A stretch of 64,000 bases of DNA from Pirellula sp. Lineage in GTDB: Bacteria; Planctomycetota; Planctomycetia; Pirellulales; Pirellulaceae. Below the pieces are notes generated by a model. That model made no database searches. It was not told where the DNA came from and saw only the letters and a program-made list of their open reading frames with translations. The stretch spans positions 62,001 through 126,000 of the forward strand of contig JAJTID010000030.1 in the NCBI GenBank assembly GCA_021300155.1. The letters run 5' to 3'. Both the position numbers and the translations under genes were made by a program. Shown here in pieces: positions 25,267-34,038 of this stretch (positions are counted from its first letter, which is position 1; the number at the start of each line of letters is the position of its first letter).

Positions 25267-27435
25267 GTGACAATCGATAACACCAAATTCAGGCTTCGAC
25301 CAGAAGTACAATTCTCGGTAAGGTCTTCCAAGCGTGGGATTCAGTACGTTGCGCAGGATGGTAACCGAGATAAGTTTTGGCGTTTCGGAAGCCTCGAGTA
25401 CGAGCTGTGCGCTGCATTTGATGAAGCTCGCACGTTTGCCGAGGGCTTCCAGAATGCGAAACAACACAGCAATCGTTTGTCGACAGCCGATCCAGAGAAA
25501 GTGCGAAAGGTCCTAGCAGGGCTGATCAATTCTGGGCTTGTCGAGAAAATCACCGATCCATCACCGGATAGCACGGCGCCTGAGAATGGAGAAAGTCAGC
25601 CCGGCACACCGACCGCTCCGAAGCTGTTCGATCCGAGCTTCTTTCGTCTAAAGCTCCTCAACGGCGATACGCTGGACCAATGGATGCGACCTCTGCAGGG
25701 ATTGATCTCGATCCCCGCAGCGGTGGTTGCGATCGTACTTTGGGTTGTCGGGATCTCACATGCAATTGCAAACGCAGCATCCCTTACCAAACTAAGTGTC
25801 GGACTTTTCGTACCGGGTAGCCAATGGTGGCTTCTGCTCGCATGGCTTCTATTGAAATGTGTTCACGAATTAGGGCACGCCGTCGCATGCGCTAGGTTTG
25901 GGGCTAAAGCCGAAGGCGCTGGACTCGGCTTTATGTTTTTCACCCCCTCGCCGTTTGTGAATGCGCCGAGTGTTTGGCAGATCGAGAATCGCTGGTCTCG
26001 CATTTTGATCAGCGCTAGTGGAATTCTCTTCGAAGTCACCTTCGCATCTTTGGCGGTCATCGGGGCTTGCTGGTTTGAATCCGCAGCTTTGCGATTCTTG
26101 TGCATTTCCATCGTGACCCTCGGAACGATTTCGACGGTCGCATTCAATGGAAATCCATTGATGCGTTTCGATGGCTACTACATCATGATCGATTTGATTG
26201 GCCGTCCCAATCTCTGGCAAGATGCGCAAGCCGCTGTGAAGAAGTTGTTGTTCCGAACATTCTATGAATGCCCGCCAAGCCACTCGTCAGCGATTCTCGT
26301 GCTCTCGTACGGCATCGCGAGTTGGTGTTCGCGAATGCTCATGCTAACAACACTTGCCTGGGGATTGTGGGTTGCCTGGGATGGTATCGGCATCATCGTC
26401 GTTCTCGGCTTTTCCGCTTTGTGGTTTGTTATGCCCCACGTTTTGCGTCGACTGTATAGCGGCGTAGCTGGCCCCAAACCGTCAATCGCTTGGATTGTCA
26501 CTCAATTGTCCTGGCGCAAATGCCTGCGCGCATCTCTGGTCATGATCGGGATCGGTTTGCTCGGTTTGCTTCCGTCCCCTTTCCAGATTTATTGGCCTGG
26601 CACGGTCGACTTTGTCGAACCGATCGAACTGAGAGTGCAATCTCCAGGTCTCGTTGTCGAAGTGCTTCGACATGATGGACAAGGGGTTCGCAATGGGGAT
26701 GAGATTTTAAGGATGAAGAATCCCGATCTAACCTTTGAATGTGACGTAGCGAAACTACGCGTCGAATCGAGTGAGGAAAAATGTCATGCGCTCCGCGCAC
26801 AACGCAAAGAATCGGAACTTCAAGCAGAAGAAGCCAATCTCGCATCCCTGCGATTCAATTATGACAGCCTAAATTCAAAGTTAGCAGCTCTGACCGTGCG
26901 CTCGCCGCGCGACGGCGTACTGATGATTCGTTCGTCCCATAATTTAGTCGGCAATTTTCTTAAAGAAGGGAGTTCCATTGGATACGTTGTCGAACCCGAT
27001 CAACTTGAGATCCATGCGTCGCTGCCGCAAGATAAGTGGGATGTGATTTCCCACTCGCAAGGTGCTGCGGCCAACGTAACACTCTCGAATGGGGAAGTGT
27101 GGCTTGGCGAAGTTGTCCAGGTTTTGCCTCGGTCATCCGATACGGTCGAATTCCCAAGTATGGGTGGAATTTTCGGCGGCCCATTGCCTGTGGTTCAAAG
27201 CAAATCAGCGGATGGGAAAGACGAATTCAAAACAGAGAAACCTCGGTTGCACGCTCGTATTGCTCTCAAGCCCCATTCCTTCCAACGCTCTCTTTGGACG
27301 CGAGAGTATCGCCCTAGCTTACCATCGCCCGGAATCCTGTGTTCCGTCAAACTGTCTCATCATTCGGAAAACATTTGGCAGACGGTGGTACGATGGGCTT
27401 ATGCAGCTATCCATGTACAATTCAAAGCCCCTTAG
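25267..27435 (+). CDS. PqqD-like / M50 site-2 protease / HlyD fusion
   Basis: 722 residues from GTG 25267 (purine-rich AGAGAAAGAAA upstream); an alternative GTG at 25234 overlaps the previous gene. N-terminal ~100 residues resemble a PqqD-like winged helix (FRLRPEVQFSV ... VRKVLAGLINSGLVEK). Then come several TM helices with the zinc motif CVHELGHAVAC (His200, Glu201, His204) and the distal NPLMRFDGYY (Asp302), matching putative peptide zinc metalloproteases of COG1994. The C-terminal ~210 residues are an HlyD-like adaptor (SPGLVVEVLRHDGQGVRNGDEIL ... LTVRSPRDGVLMIRS). Such proteins occur in peptide-modification or export loci and with planctomycete surface-protein genes. Substrate is unknown. 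Confidence 0.88.
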   Translation: MTIDNTKFRLRPEVQFSVRSSKRGIQYVAQDGNRDKFWRFGSLEYELCAAFDEARTFAEGFQNAKQHSNRLSTADPEKVRKVLAGLINSGLVEKITDPSPDSTAPENGESQPGTPTAPKLFDPSFFRLKLLNGDTLDQWMRPLQGLISIPAAVVAIVLWVVGISHAIANAASLTKLSVGLFVPGSQWWLLLAWLLLKCVHELGHAVACARFGAKAEGAGLGFMFFTPSPFVNAPSVWQIENRWSRILISASGILFEVTFASLAVIGACWFESAALRFLCISIVTLGTISTVAFNGNPLMRFDGYYIMIDLIGRPNLWQDAQAAVKKLLFRTFYECPPSHSSAILVLSYGIASWCSRMLMLTTLAWGLWVAWDGIGIIVVLGFSALWFVMPHVLRRLYSGVAGPKPSIAWIVTQLSWRKCLRASLVMIGIGLLGLLPSPFQIYWPGTVDFVEPIELRVQSPGLVVEVLRHDGQGVRNGDEILRMKNPDLTFECDVAKLRVESSEEKCHALRAQRKESELQAEEANLASLRFNYDSLNSKLAALTVRSPRDGVLMIRSSHNLVGNFLKEGSSIGYVVEPDQLEIHASLPQDKWDVISHSQGAAANVTLSNGEVWLGEVVQVLPRSSDTVEFPSMGGIFGGPLPVVQSKSADGKDEFKTEKPRLHARIALKPHSFQRSLWTREYRPSLPSPGILCSVKLSHHSENIWQTVVRWAYAAIHVQFKAP

Positions 27436-27456
27436 TTTTGAAGAGACTAGTTGGTA

Positions 27457-27993
27457 TCACTCGGTTCCGATTGTTCCATAAGCATCGGGCATATTCCACA
27501 GACTCATTTCAGATCGAGAGAAAGCCGGGCGTGCCGGAACTGGATGAAATTTTGGCCAAGGTGGTGGGTTTGCATCCCTTTTCTTCATCTCCCACCAAGC
27601 TTTCCATTCCTCGCATTTCTCTCCGCAATTCGCAGCCAAGGCATCGCATCTCTGTTTTTGATTGGCGCGTATCTGGATGCTTTGGTCGCGAGCCTTCGCA
27701 CCCAAATCTTGAACTCGCTGAGGAATGATATTGGAAGGTCGGGCGGCGTGGAGCCAACGCTTCAGAACTTCCTTGCGATCGTAAAGTTCGCAAGGCATTT
27801 CCCCAACGGATTCACAACTTGAACAATCACTAGCACTGCCATCTCCCGCGTTTCCAACCAATGCTGTCCGAATCAGTCCGTTGCCTATCAAAACAGGCTC
27901 GCAGGAGTTGCTGCCGGGTTGCCTCACGACAAGACAGCCAGTTTGTGCAACTAGCATGATGGCAATAATGACGTAGCCAACTCTACCCAACAC
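27457..27993 (-). CDS. Planctomycete lipoprotein of unknown function
   Basis: 178 residues with a signal peptide ending in a lipobox (MLVAQTGC, Cys20). The mature part is Cys-rich at first (CEP, CSSC, CEL) and ends with an amphipathic segment and the motif PPPWPKFHPVPARPAFS, which I recognise only as recurring in planctomycete lipoproteins. No catalytic motif is seen. It is convergent with the M50-HlyD gene (22 bp between stops), so it is not part of that operon. Confidence 0.72.
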   Translation of the reverse strand: MLGRVGYVIIAIMLVAQTGCLVVRQPGSNSCEPVLIGNGLIRTALVGNAGDGSASDCSSCESVGEMPCELYDRKEVLKRWLHAARPSNIIPQRVQDLGAKARDQSIQIRANQKQRCDALAANCGEKCEEWKAWWEMKKRDANPPPWPKFHPVPARPAFSRSEMSLWNMPDAYGTIGTE

Positions 27994-28161
27994 CAGCAGT
28001 TTCCTTGTGAGAGTTCACATTCTTCGCGACAACGATGACGCGAAGCACGAAAAAAGCGTTCGTTGTAGCTAGATCGGCGTTGCAAGACCTCGCAATTGAG
28101 AGAATTTTCCTGTTAGGAAAGATAGGAAGGCTAGGGTATTTGAAGAGATTCCTTTTGCGAC

Positions 28162-29040
28162 CTAACTTCGATTTCGACCGATCCAAACGGAACATGGGGC
28201 ATGTCGCAAAACGTATCGCGAAACGCTTCCCAAAAAGAATCGGCTAACGATTCCTCGTCCTGTGTCACCCAGGAGGATAAGGTCGCTCTTCTGATTGGCA
28301 GCAAACTGAACAATTCCATCTCCGACATGATCGGATTCGACAATGTGTGTAGCCGGACTGGCGGACACAATCGAAGCGAGTTTTGCCCCGCGCTCGAGTT
28401 CTTCCGTAGCTCGTTCTCTCAGTGCAGATATATCCAAAGTGATAGGAATATCAGAATAGATCTGTGGCGATCGAATCACACTGACGACATCGATATCTGT
28501 ATTGGGCTGCCAGAGAAATCGTCCGAACGTGTCGATGGCGTTTTTGCTCGGACGAGAATCGTCGTAGGCATAGCAAACGTTAAATCGTTTCTGATGTGCA
28601 AATGTATCCACAAGATCCGGTCTCACGACGAGAACGGAACAGGTGGCATGCGTTGCAACAAAATCACTTACGCTTCCGATCAGAATTCGATCAAACGTCG
28701 AGTGACCAACGGCCCCGATAACCAAGAGATCTACTTCTGATTCCGTTGCCAGATTAGCTAACGTCTCACCAGGATGTCCATCTAGCAGGGTCGTCTTCAC
28801 GGTCGCATCCGCTCCGTCAAACATCGCCTTGATCCTGTTGCATGCGGCGCCAAGTTGAGCCCTGCTCGCATTTAGATAGTTCTCCGTCGAACCGATGATC
28901 TCGACGGTACTGTGAATGCCTGGTGCATAGTTTACCGCGACAATATTCAATTCAAGATGTTCGCCATGGGGAAGCTTGGCTAGAAACCTAGCCGCATTCT
29001 CCGAGTGCTTTGAACCGTCGACTGCAATGACTACTTTCAT
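28162..29040 (-). CDS. Tandem universal stress protein
   Basis: 292 residues made of two UspA domains. Domain 1 (1-~145) starts VVIAVDGSKHSENA and has the ATP-binding pattern GAVGHSTFDRILIGSVS (GxxGx9GS). Domain 2 (~150-292) starts FNVCYAYDDSRPSKNA and has GDTGRGIVSRFFLGSVS. Both nucleotide-binding loops are intact, so both halves may bind ATP. USPs help cells survive starvation, oxidative or respiratory stress. The DksA-like gene lies 26 bp upstream on the same strand, suggesting a two-gene stress operon. Confidence 0.92.
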   Translation of the reverse strand: MKVVIAVDGSKHSENAARFLAKLPHGEHLELNIVAVNYAPGIHSTVEIIGSTENYLNASRAQLGAACNRIKAMFDGADATVKTTLLDGHPGETLANLATESEVDLLVIGAVGHSTFDRILIGSVSDFVATHATCSVLVVRPDLVDTFAHQKRFNVCYAYDDSRPSKNAIDTFGRFLWQPNTDIDVVSVIRSPQIYSDIPITLDISALRERATEELERGAKLASIVSASPATHIVESDHVGDGIVQFAANQKSDLILLGDTGRGIVSRFFLGSVSRYVLRHAPCSVWIGRNRS

Positions 29041-29066
29041 AGATCACCTCCGTTTCTTTCTTTGAG

Positions 29067-29381
29067 TTAACTACAACTTACGCAACTAGTGGTCCAGGGA
29101 AGAAGCTCGAGTCTTTCGCTGGGGATATCTTTGCCACATTTTCCGCACACGCCGTACTTGCCATGTTCGATTCGATCCAACGCTTGCCGTATTTGGTGGA
29201 CTTCGTTTTTCGTCAGTTCCCCAATTCCGAGCCACGTTTCATCATTTTCCATCTCCAAAGCGTTCTCCTCCCAGTCGCTATTGCCTGGGTCGCCCAACAC
29301 ATTTTCGATGTCTCCCTCTCGCTCCAGTAATGACTGAAGCTTGGACTCGAGTTTAGCCTTCAGGGCGGTATAGTTTTTCAT
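29067..29381 (-). CDS. TraR/DksA-type zinc-finger protein
   Basis: 104 residues from ATG 29381, which has AAGGAG nine bases upstream; the frame is open further upstream but without family resemblance. A helical N-terminal half (coiled-coil like) is followed by CGKCGKDIPSERLELLP and CVSC, a C4 zinc finger of the DksA/TraR type. Such proteins bind the RNA polymerase secondary channel, with or without ppGpp, to tune transcription under stress. The usual acidic tip is less clear; a DPGNSDWEENALEMENDE acidic stretch occupies residues ~27-44. It lies 26 bp upstream of the universal stress protein gene. Confidence 0.88.
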   Translation of the reverse strand: MKNYTALKAKLESKLQSLLEREGDIENVLGDPGNSDWEENALEMENDETWLGIGELTKNEVHQIRQALDRIEHGKYGVCGKCGKDIPSERLELLPWTTSCVSCS

Positions 29382-29669
29382 GGAGAAAGCTCCTTGGAAA
29401 CGAGAAGAAAGTTGGAAAGGTCTTAGATCACTCTTCGAATGCAATCGCTGTGCCGCATTTGGATACGGGCATGCACACCATGGAATCACTGCGAGTTTCA
29501 GTCAGGCTTATGACTTCTCTAGCAGTTTAAGAAGAACCAGAGTGTGCCAGACTGTGCTATCGGGGATAACAACCGACCGCTCATGCGCCAAATTGACACA
29601 GTCCGTGTTCTTCCTTTTCCTGTACTATTAACTATTTCACCTTTCTTTGACGAACCGCAGAGCACAACC

Positions 29670-31343
29670 ATGCAACCCCAACTATTTGATCGTAGACAAG
29701 CCATCGCAGCCGCAATGAGTACAGGAATGTTTGCAGGCTTGTTGGGGGTCTCGACGGTGGCGCGTGCTGTGACTTTGCAGATAGAAAATGAGCCAAAAGC
29801 AGACTCTATCACTGCAAAACAAATTGCCGACTCTTGCTGGATTGCCGGAGTGACATGGACAGATCAGCAATGCGAAGAAGTGGCCGCTGCTATCAACCAA
29901 AAGCTAAAGATGCTTCGTGTCGTACGAGAGAATCCTCCCGTGGAAGATACGCCCATGCCCTTGGCATTTCTTCCCTCTTTTTTTGTTGCGAACAGTACGC
30001 CCTCAGAGCCCACCCCCCCGAAGCAACCTGCTGTCCATTGGTCCGAGAACATTGAACTTCCCGAATGGACGTCTATGAAGGACGTGGTGAATTGGAGTAT
30101 CCCTCAATTGGCGGTGGGGATACGAAAAGGATGTTTCACCAGCGTCGAATTAACCGAATTCTACTTGGAGCGACTGACGAGTGTTAACGAGAAACTACTC
30201 TGCACCGTAACGATGAATCCGAATGCCATTGAGTCTGCGAAGATGCGCGACTCGGAACTCAAGCAGGGTAAAGATCGTGGCATTCTGCATGGTATTCCGT
30301 GGGGAGCCAAGGACATCATCTCGATCCAAGGTTTACCAACGAGTTGGGGCGTTGGAAGGTATGCAGATCGACATTGGGAAACAACAGCAACCGTGGCGAA
30401 GCGATTGGAGGATGCGGGGGCAGTGCTATTGGCCAAGTTAAGTGTAGGCACGATGGCTTGGGGCGATGAGTGGCATCGCGGCAAGACTAAGAACCCTTGG
30501 AATCCAGAGCAAGGGAGTTCGGGATCTTCCGCTGGAAGTGCTTCGGCCGTTGCCGCGCGTGCTGTTCCGTTCGCTTTGGGTACAGAGACTCTTGGAAGCA
30601 TTGTGTCACCCACTCGGGTTTGCGCCACTAGCGGATTGCGTCCAACCTTTGGAAGAGTGAGTCGCGCAGGATGCATGACGCTCGCATGGACGATGGATAA
30701 AGTCGGGCCCATTGCCAATCGTGTCGAAGATTGCGCCATCATCTTCCGTGAACTTCTAGGTGTTGATGGCTCAGATCCAACCGTCGTAGAACGTCCCTAC
30801 GAGTGGCCAGCGCCCATCGAACTGCGAGGGATGAAGATTGGGACCCTAGCCAGATTGCGTCCCTCGGAGGAACAGTTCAAAGAGTGGCTTGTAGACCATG
30901 GTGCAGAGATGGTACCGATCGAGTTTCCGGCTGCACCAATGTCGCTGATGCTAGAAGCGCTCAGCGCCGAAGCAGCCTCGGTACACGACTCACTCTTCCG
31001 ATCCGCAAAGGACGATCAAGAGCTAGGCAAATGGGGGCCTACTTTCCGTGAAGCCCAATGGATTCGGGCGATTGACTACCTGCATGGCGTTCGCTCTCGA
31101 GTCAAAATGATTCGCGAAACCGAGGATAAATTGCAGCAAGTGGATTTTCTTATCGGGGATGGTGATTTGGCTCGAATGAACCTGACGGGACATCCAAGCT
31201 TGGTCGTGGCATTCGGAAAAGAAAAGGAACGCAACAGGCCGATGACCGTTGTCTTGACGGGAAGAATGTTCTCCGAAGCTAAGCTTTTGGAGATTGGCCG
31301 ATTGTTACAGCAATCCAATCCACCGGTGGTGTTGGAATCGTAA
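29670..31343 (+). CDS. Exported amidase (amidase signature family)
   Basis: 557 residues from ATG 29670, which begins a signal sequence with FDRRQAIAAAMSTG (twin-arginine-like) and a hydrophobic stretch to ~33. The amidase signature core is present: Lys in GIPWGAKDII, the Ser-rich GSSGSSAGSASAVAA (cis-Ser) and the nucleophile region TETLGSIVSPT, where family members usually read TDTGGSIRxPA. The C-terminal part lacks a second domain. It hydrolyses amide bonds of unknown substrates, and planctomycete homologues are commonly exported. The ~290 bp upstream contain no gene. It is convergent with the hypothetical at 31384. Confidence 0.88.
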   Translation: MQPQLFDRRQAIAAAMSTGMFAGLLGVSTVARAVTLQIENEPKADSITAKQIADSCWIAGVTWTDQQCEEVAAAINQKLKMLRVVRENPPVEDTPMPLAFLPSFFVANSTPSEPTPPKQPAVHWSENIELPEWTSMKDVVNWSIPQLAVGIRKGCFTSVELTEFYLERLTSVNEKLLCTVTMNPNAIESAKMRDSELKQGKDRGILHGIPWGAKDIISIQGLPTSWGVGRYADRHWETTATVAKRLEDAGAVLLAKLSVGTMAWGDEWHRGKTKNPWNPEQGSSGSSAGSASAVAARAVPFALGTETLGSIVSPTRVCATSGLRPTFGRVSRAGCMTLAWTMDKVGPIANRVEDCAIIFRELLGVDGSDPTVVERPYEWPAPIELRGMKIGTLARLRPSEEQFKEWLVDHGAEMVPIEFPAAPMSLMLEALSAEAASVHDSLFRSAKDDQELGKWGPTFREAQWIRAIDYLHGVRSRVKMIRETEDKLQQVDFLIGDGDLARMNLTGHPSLVVAFGKEKERNRPMTVVLTGRMFSEAKLLEIGRLLQQSNPPVVLES

Positions 31344-31383
31344 CCGAAGACATGCTAGTGGATTCGAGTATTGAATTCTCGAC

Positions 31384-32073
31384 TCAGAAGTCCGGTTCGT
31401 CCGGATTGACTCCACGTACCAATGCAAAGGCTTTGGACGGCAGCTTGATAAGCCTTTGAATAATCTCCACCATTTTGGTAGCGCTCGGCTCCTTGACAGG
31501 GATCGATTCAAAATAGCTCGGTGGCATTCCCATCACTTGGTGCAATTCCGTCTGTTCTTCCATATTGTTGCCAATCCACGCTAATTCGTAATCGGCATCC
31601 GACAGCACGCGATCGTGGAGCCGATCCATAATCAATTCCCAGTGCACTTTCTTCTTTCCATCGGGTCTGAGCTTCCAGCCATTCTTCCATTTCCTTTCAC
31701 GCACAACTCCGAAAACCAATCGCCGCCAAAAATCCGGGATTTCGTTTGGATATATGGGGCCCGAGCAACGACTCTGATCAACCTCCATTCTAAGCTGAGT
31801 TCGTAGGAATTGGATAACCGCTCCAAAGGTACCGTCGACCACGGCGTTACTCTCCGGAACTTCTTTCGTTTTCTCAAACAGATGATGCTGAACGTAGTCG
31901 AGCATCAGCAGCTTTCCACAACTAGGAATAGAATCGAAAATGCCAACCCCTGCGCAGAATTCACCGTTGGTAGCGTAAAGGATCTCTGTGGTCATTTCGC
32001 TAATAGCTCTGGAGTAAAGCAAACGCTCTTCTCCTTTGATAGTTCCACGACCTTTCGGAAGATTCCACGTCAT
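31384..32073 (-). CDS. Conserved hypothetical protein (planctomycete-type)
   Basis: 229 residues; no family recognised. It is soluble with no signal peptide or TM segment. Notable segments are AISEMTTEILYATNGEFCAG, a central basic patch (FWRRLVFGVVRERKWKNGWK, residues ~116-135) and an acidic C-terminus ending NPDEPDF. A WxLIMDRLHDRVLSDADYEL stretch suggests a compact helical domain. It is last in a run of minus-strand genes (enoyl-CoA hydratase, MoxR ATPase, exonuclease) with an 82 bp gap to the exonuclease. No function is proposed. Confidence 0.65.
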   Translation of the reverse strand: MTWNLPKGRGTIKGEERLLYSRAISEMTTEILYATNGEFCAGVGIFDSIPSCGKLLMLDYVQHHLFEKTKEVPESNAVVDGTFGAVIQFLRTQLRMEVDQSRCSGPIYPNEIPDFWRRLVFGVVRERKWKNGWKLRPDGKKKVHWELIMDRLHDRVLSDADYELAWIGNNMEEQTELHQVMGMPPSYFESIPVKEPSATKMVEIIQRLIKLPSKAFALVRGVNPDEPDF

Positions 32074-32155
32074 GACAGTCTCGCGTGATTTACAAGGTTA
32101 CTAGTACTGAGCGAATGTAAGTATAACTTGCGAAACCATGAGCGCTATCAACAAA

Positions 32156-32980
32156 TCATCGCGAAGCTGGATGTTCGAGCTGTTCCCATCGTTCCAGATA
32201 GATCTTGTAAGCGGGATGTTTGTCCATTTGTTCGCGAAGCAGATTTTTCACTCCCTCGGTTAAGGTAGCTTCCTGTTCCGCATTGATTCTTCCCATCACT
32301 AGGAGGGAACGCAAAAAAACAAAATAGGTATCTAGCACATCGCATCGGCAGTATTCGCTGATCTCACTGAGTTTCCCCGCTTCGTAGAGTTCATGAACCA
32401 TCGCACCCTGAATATCGATTTTTCCTGGTTTGTTGATTAACTGGGCCGCCAGGTTGAGGCCACCGCGGAACCAACTGCTTCCGAAATTCGTGAGTATTTC
32501 ATGCAAATCAAGATGAGAATGGATGTTGTAACGATTGCGGTACTGCTCATACGATTTGTCGAACAGATTGAACCACGATGGAATGCTAACGCCGAAACGA
32601 AACGCAGATAACTCCATCAATGGGATGTCAAACGAGCGACCATTGAACGTGACCAAGGTCGGTCGATTGTAGCGTTCCCATCCAACCCAAAAATGTTTGG
32701 TAATAACGGCAGGTCGATGATTCGGTTCATCCAACGAAACGATCTCAACGAGACTGTAATCTTCGCGTATCTTTGCAATAACCACGGCTACTGGTACGTG
32801 GTACGTATACGGTACAAAATCGCGACCGCTCTCAGCTAGGAGTTCGAATCGGAATTTGCGAATAGCTTCTTTCGGCGATAGGTTCGCACCTGGATAACGC
32901 GTCATCGCTATCGATTCACCATCCGGAACACTCTCGACGTCAAATAACAGATATTTGATCTCGTTGGACGGCTGATTCAT
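32156..32980 (-). CDS. Predicted 3'-5' exonuclease, PolB-exonuclease-related
   Basis: 274 residues of the DEDD superfamily. Exo I is LLFDVESVPDG (Asp, Glu), Exo II FNGRSFDIPLME (Asp), Exo III YCRCDVLDTYFVF (Asp and downstream Tyr-containing region). It belongs to the stand-alone group related to the exonuclease domain of family B DNA polymerases (COG3298). Expected to trim single-stranded DNA or RNA ends; its cellular role is poorly known. It lies 23 bp downstream of the MoxR ATPase gene, so co-transcription is likely. Confidence 0.88.
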   Translation of the reverse strand: MNQPSNEIKYLLFDVESVPDGESIAMTRYPGANLSPKEAIRKFRFELLAESGRDFVPYTYHVPVAVVIAKIREDYSLVEIVSLDEPNHRPAVITKHFWVGWERYNRPTLVTFNGRSFDIPLMELSAFRFGVSIPSWFNLFDKSYEQYRNRYNIHSHLDLHEILTNFGSSWFRGGLNLAAQLINKPGKIDIQGAMVHELYEAGKLSEISEYCRCDVLDTYFVFLRSLLVMGRINAEQEATLTEGVKNLLREQMDKHPAYKIYLERWEQLEHPASR

Positions 32981-33003
32981 AGCGATCGTTGGGTAAGGGC
33001 TGT

Positions 33004-34011
33004 CTATCGAGCAATCGAACGTTTCGGTGCCGCGAGTAATTGTTGAATTAGGGATTCGGAATTTATACCATCACCGATGGCTCGATGGTTGACGACGATA
33101 CGATGTCGTAACACAGGAACGGCAACGCGGACTAAATCCTCTTGGATAGGTGCGGTGCGGCCCATCAACAAAGCCCTGGCTTTTGCCGCAAGCACTAGAT
33201 TTTGACTTCCTCTCGGTCCAGCTCCAAACGCCACATAGTCAACGATTGGGGAAGGAAAAGGCCCGGGCCGAGTTGCCCGGCAAAGCTCAACGGCCATCTC
33301 TAAAAGATGCTCGGGCAACGGGATGTTTCGAACAGCATTTTGCAAAGCCAAAAAGGACTCTTTGCTCAACGGCGAAGATGCTGGGGCCAACTCCATGCCG
33401 GTGGTCATGCGCACGATTTCTTTCTCCTCCTCCTTGTTCGGGTAGTCGACATGAATTTCCATCATGAACCGATCAAGTTGAGCTTCAGGAAGAGGATAAG
33501 TGCCTTCTTGTTCGATGGGGTTCTGAGTTGCAACCACCAAGAATGGTGACTCCAAATGGTGCGTGGCACCTCCTACGGTCACGTGCCTTTCCGCCATTGC
33601 TTCCAGTAACGCACTCTGGGTTTTGGGAGCTGCTCGATTGATCTCGTCCGCCAGCAATAGATTGGTAAAAATCGGTCCGGCGCGGAATTGCATCACGTTA
33701 CTTCCGGACTGCGCGTCGCGCTGCAGCAACTCGTACCCCGTAATGTCGCTGGGCATGAGGTCCGGAGTGAATTGCACTCGATTGAATCTCCAATGAAACG
33801 CGTTTGCCAAACTTTTGACCATCAGCGTTTTCGCTAGGCCAGGCGCTCCGACCAACAACGCATGCGAACCAGAAAGGGCGCAAATGAGGAGATTGTCTAG
33901 CACATCGGCTTGGCCGACGATCGAGTTCTTCAGCAAACTTCGCAACTGCGAGATTTGCTCTAGTAACGATTCAATGTTTTGAATTTCGGACCGTGGGATC
34001 GAGGTTGTCAA
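33004..34011 (-). CDS. MoxR-family AAA+ ATPase
   Basis: 335 residues. Walker A is LLVGAPGLAKT (~53-63), Walker B LLLADEINRA, sensor 1 VATQNPIEQEGTYPLPEAQLDRF, and the AAA-lid domain follows with GPRGSQNLVLAAKARAL. MoxR ATPases act as chaperone-like remodelling factors, generally beside DUF58 and VWA-domain genes. No DUF58 or VWA partner is next to it here: an enoyl-CoA hydratase gene lies 27 bp upstream and an exonuclease gene downstream, which is an unusual setting. Confidence 0.93.
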   Translation of the reverse strand: MTTSIPRSEIQNIESLLEQISQLRSLLKNSIVGQADVLDNLLICALSGSHALLVGAPGLAKTLMVKSLANAFHWRFNRVQFTPDLMPSDITGYELLQRDAQSGSNVMQFRAGPIFTNLLLADEINRAAPKTQSALLEAMAERHVTVGGATHHLESPFLVVATQNPIEQEGTYPLPEAQLDRFMMEIHVDYPNKEEEKEIVRMTTGMELAPASSPLSKESFLALQNAVRNIPLPEHLLEMAVELCRATRPGPFPSPIVDYVAFGAGPRGSQNLVLAAKARALLMGRTAPIQEDLVRVAVPVLRHRIVVNHRAIGDGINSESLIQQLLAAPKRSIAR

Positions 34012-34038
34012 AATAGTTACTTTCGGACGTGTGGAACG

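Noticed and set aside
28035-28247. 70-codon plus-strand ORF near the universal stress protein gene
   Set aside because: No ribosome binding site, basic low-information sequence, overlaps the 3' end of the real gene.
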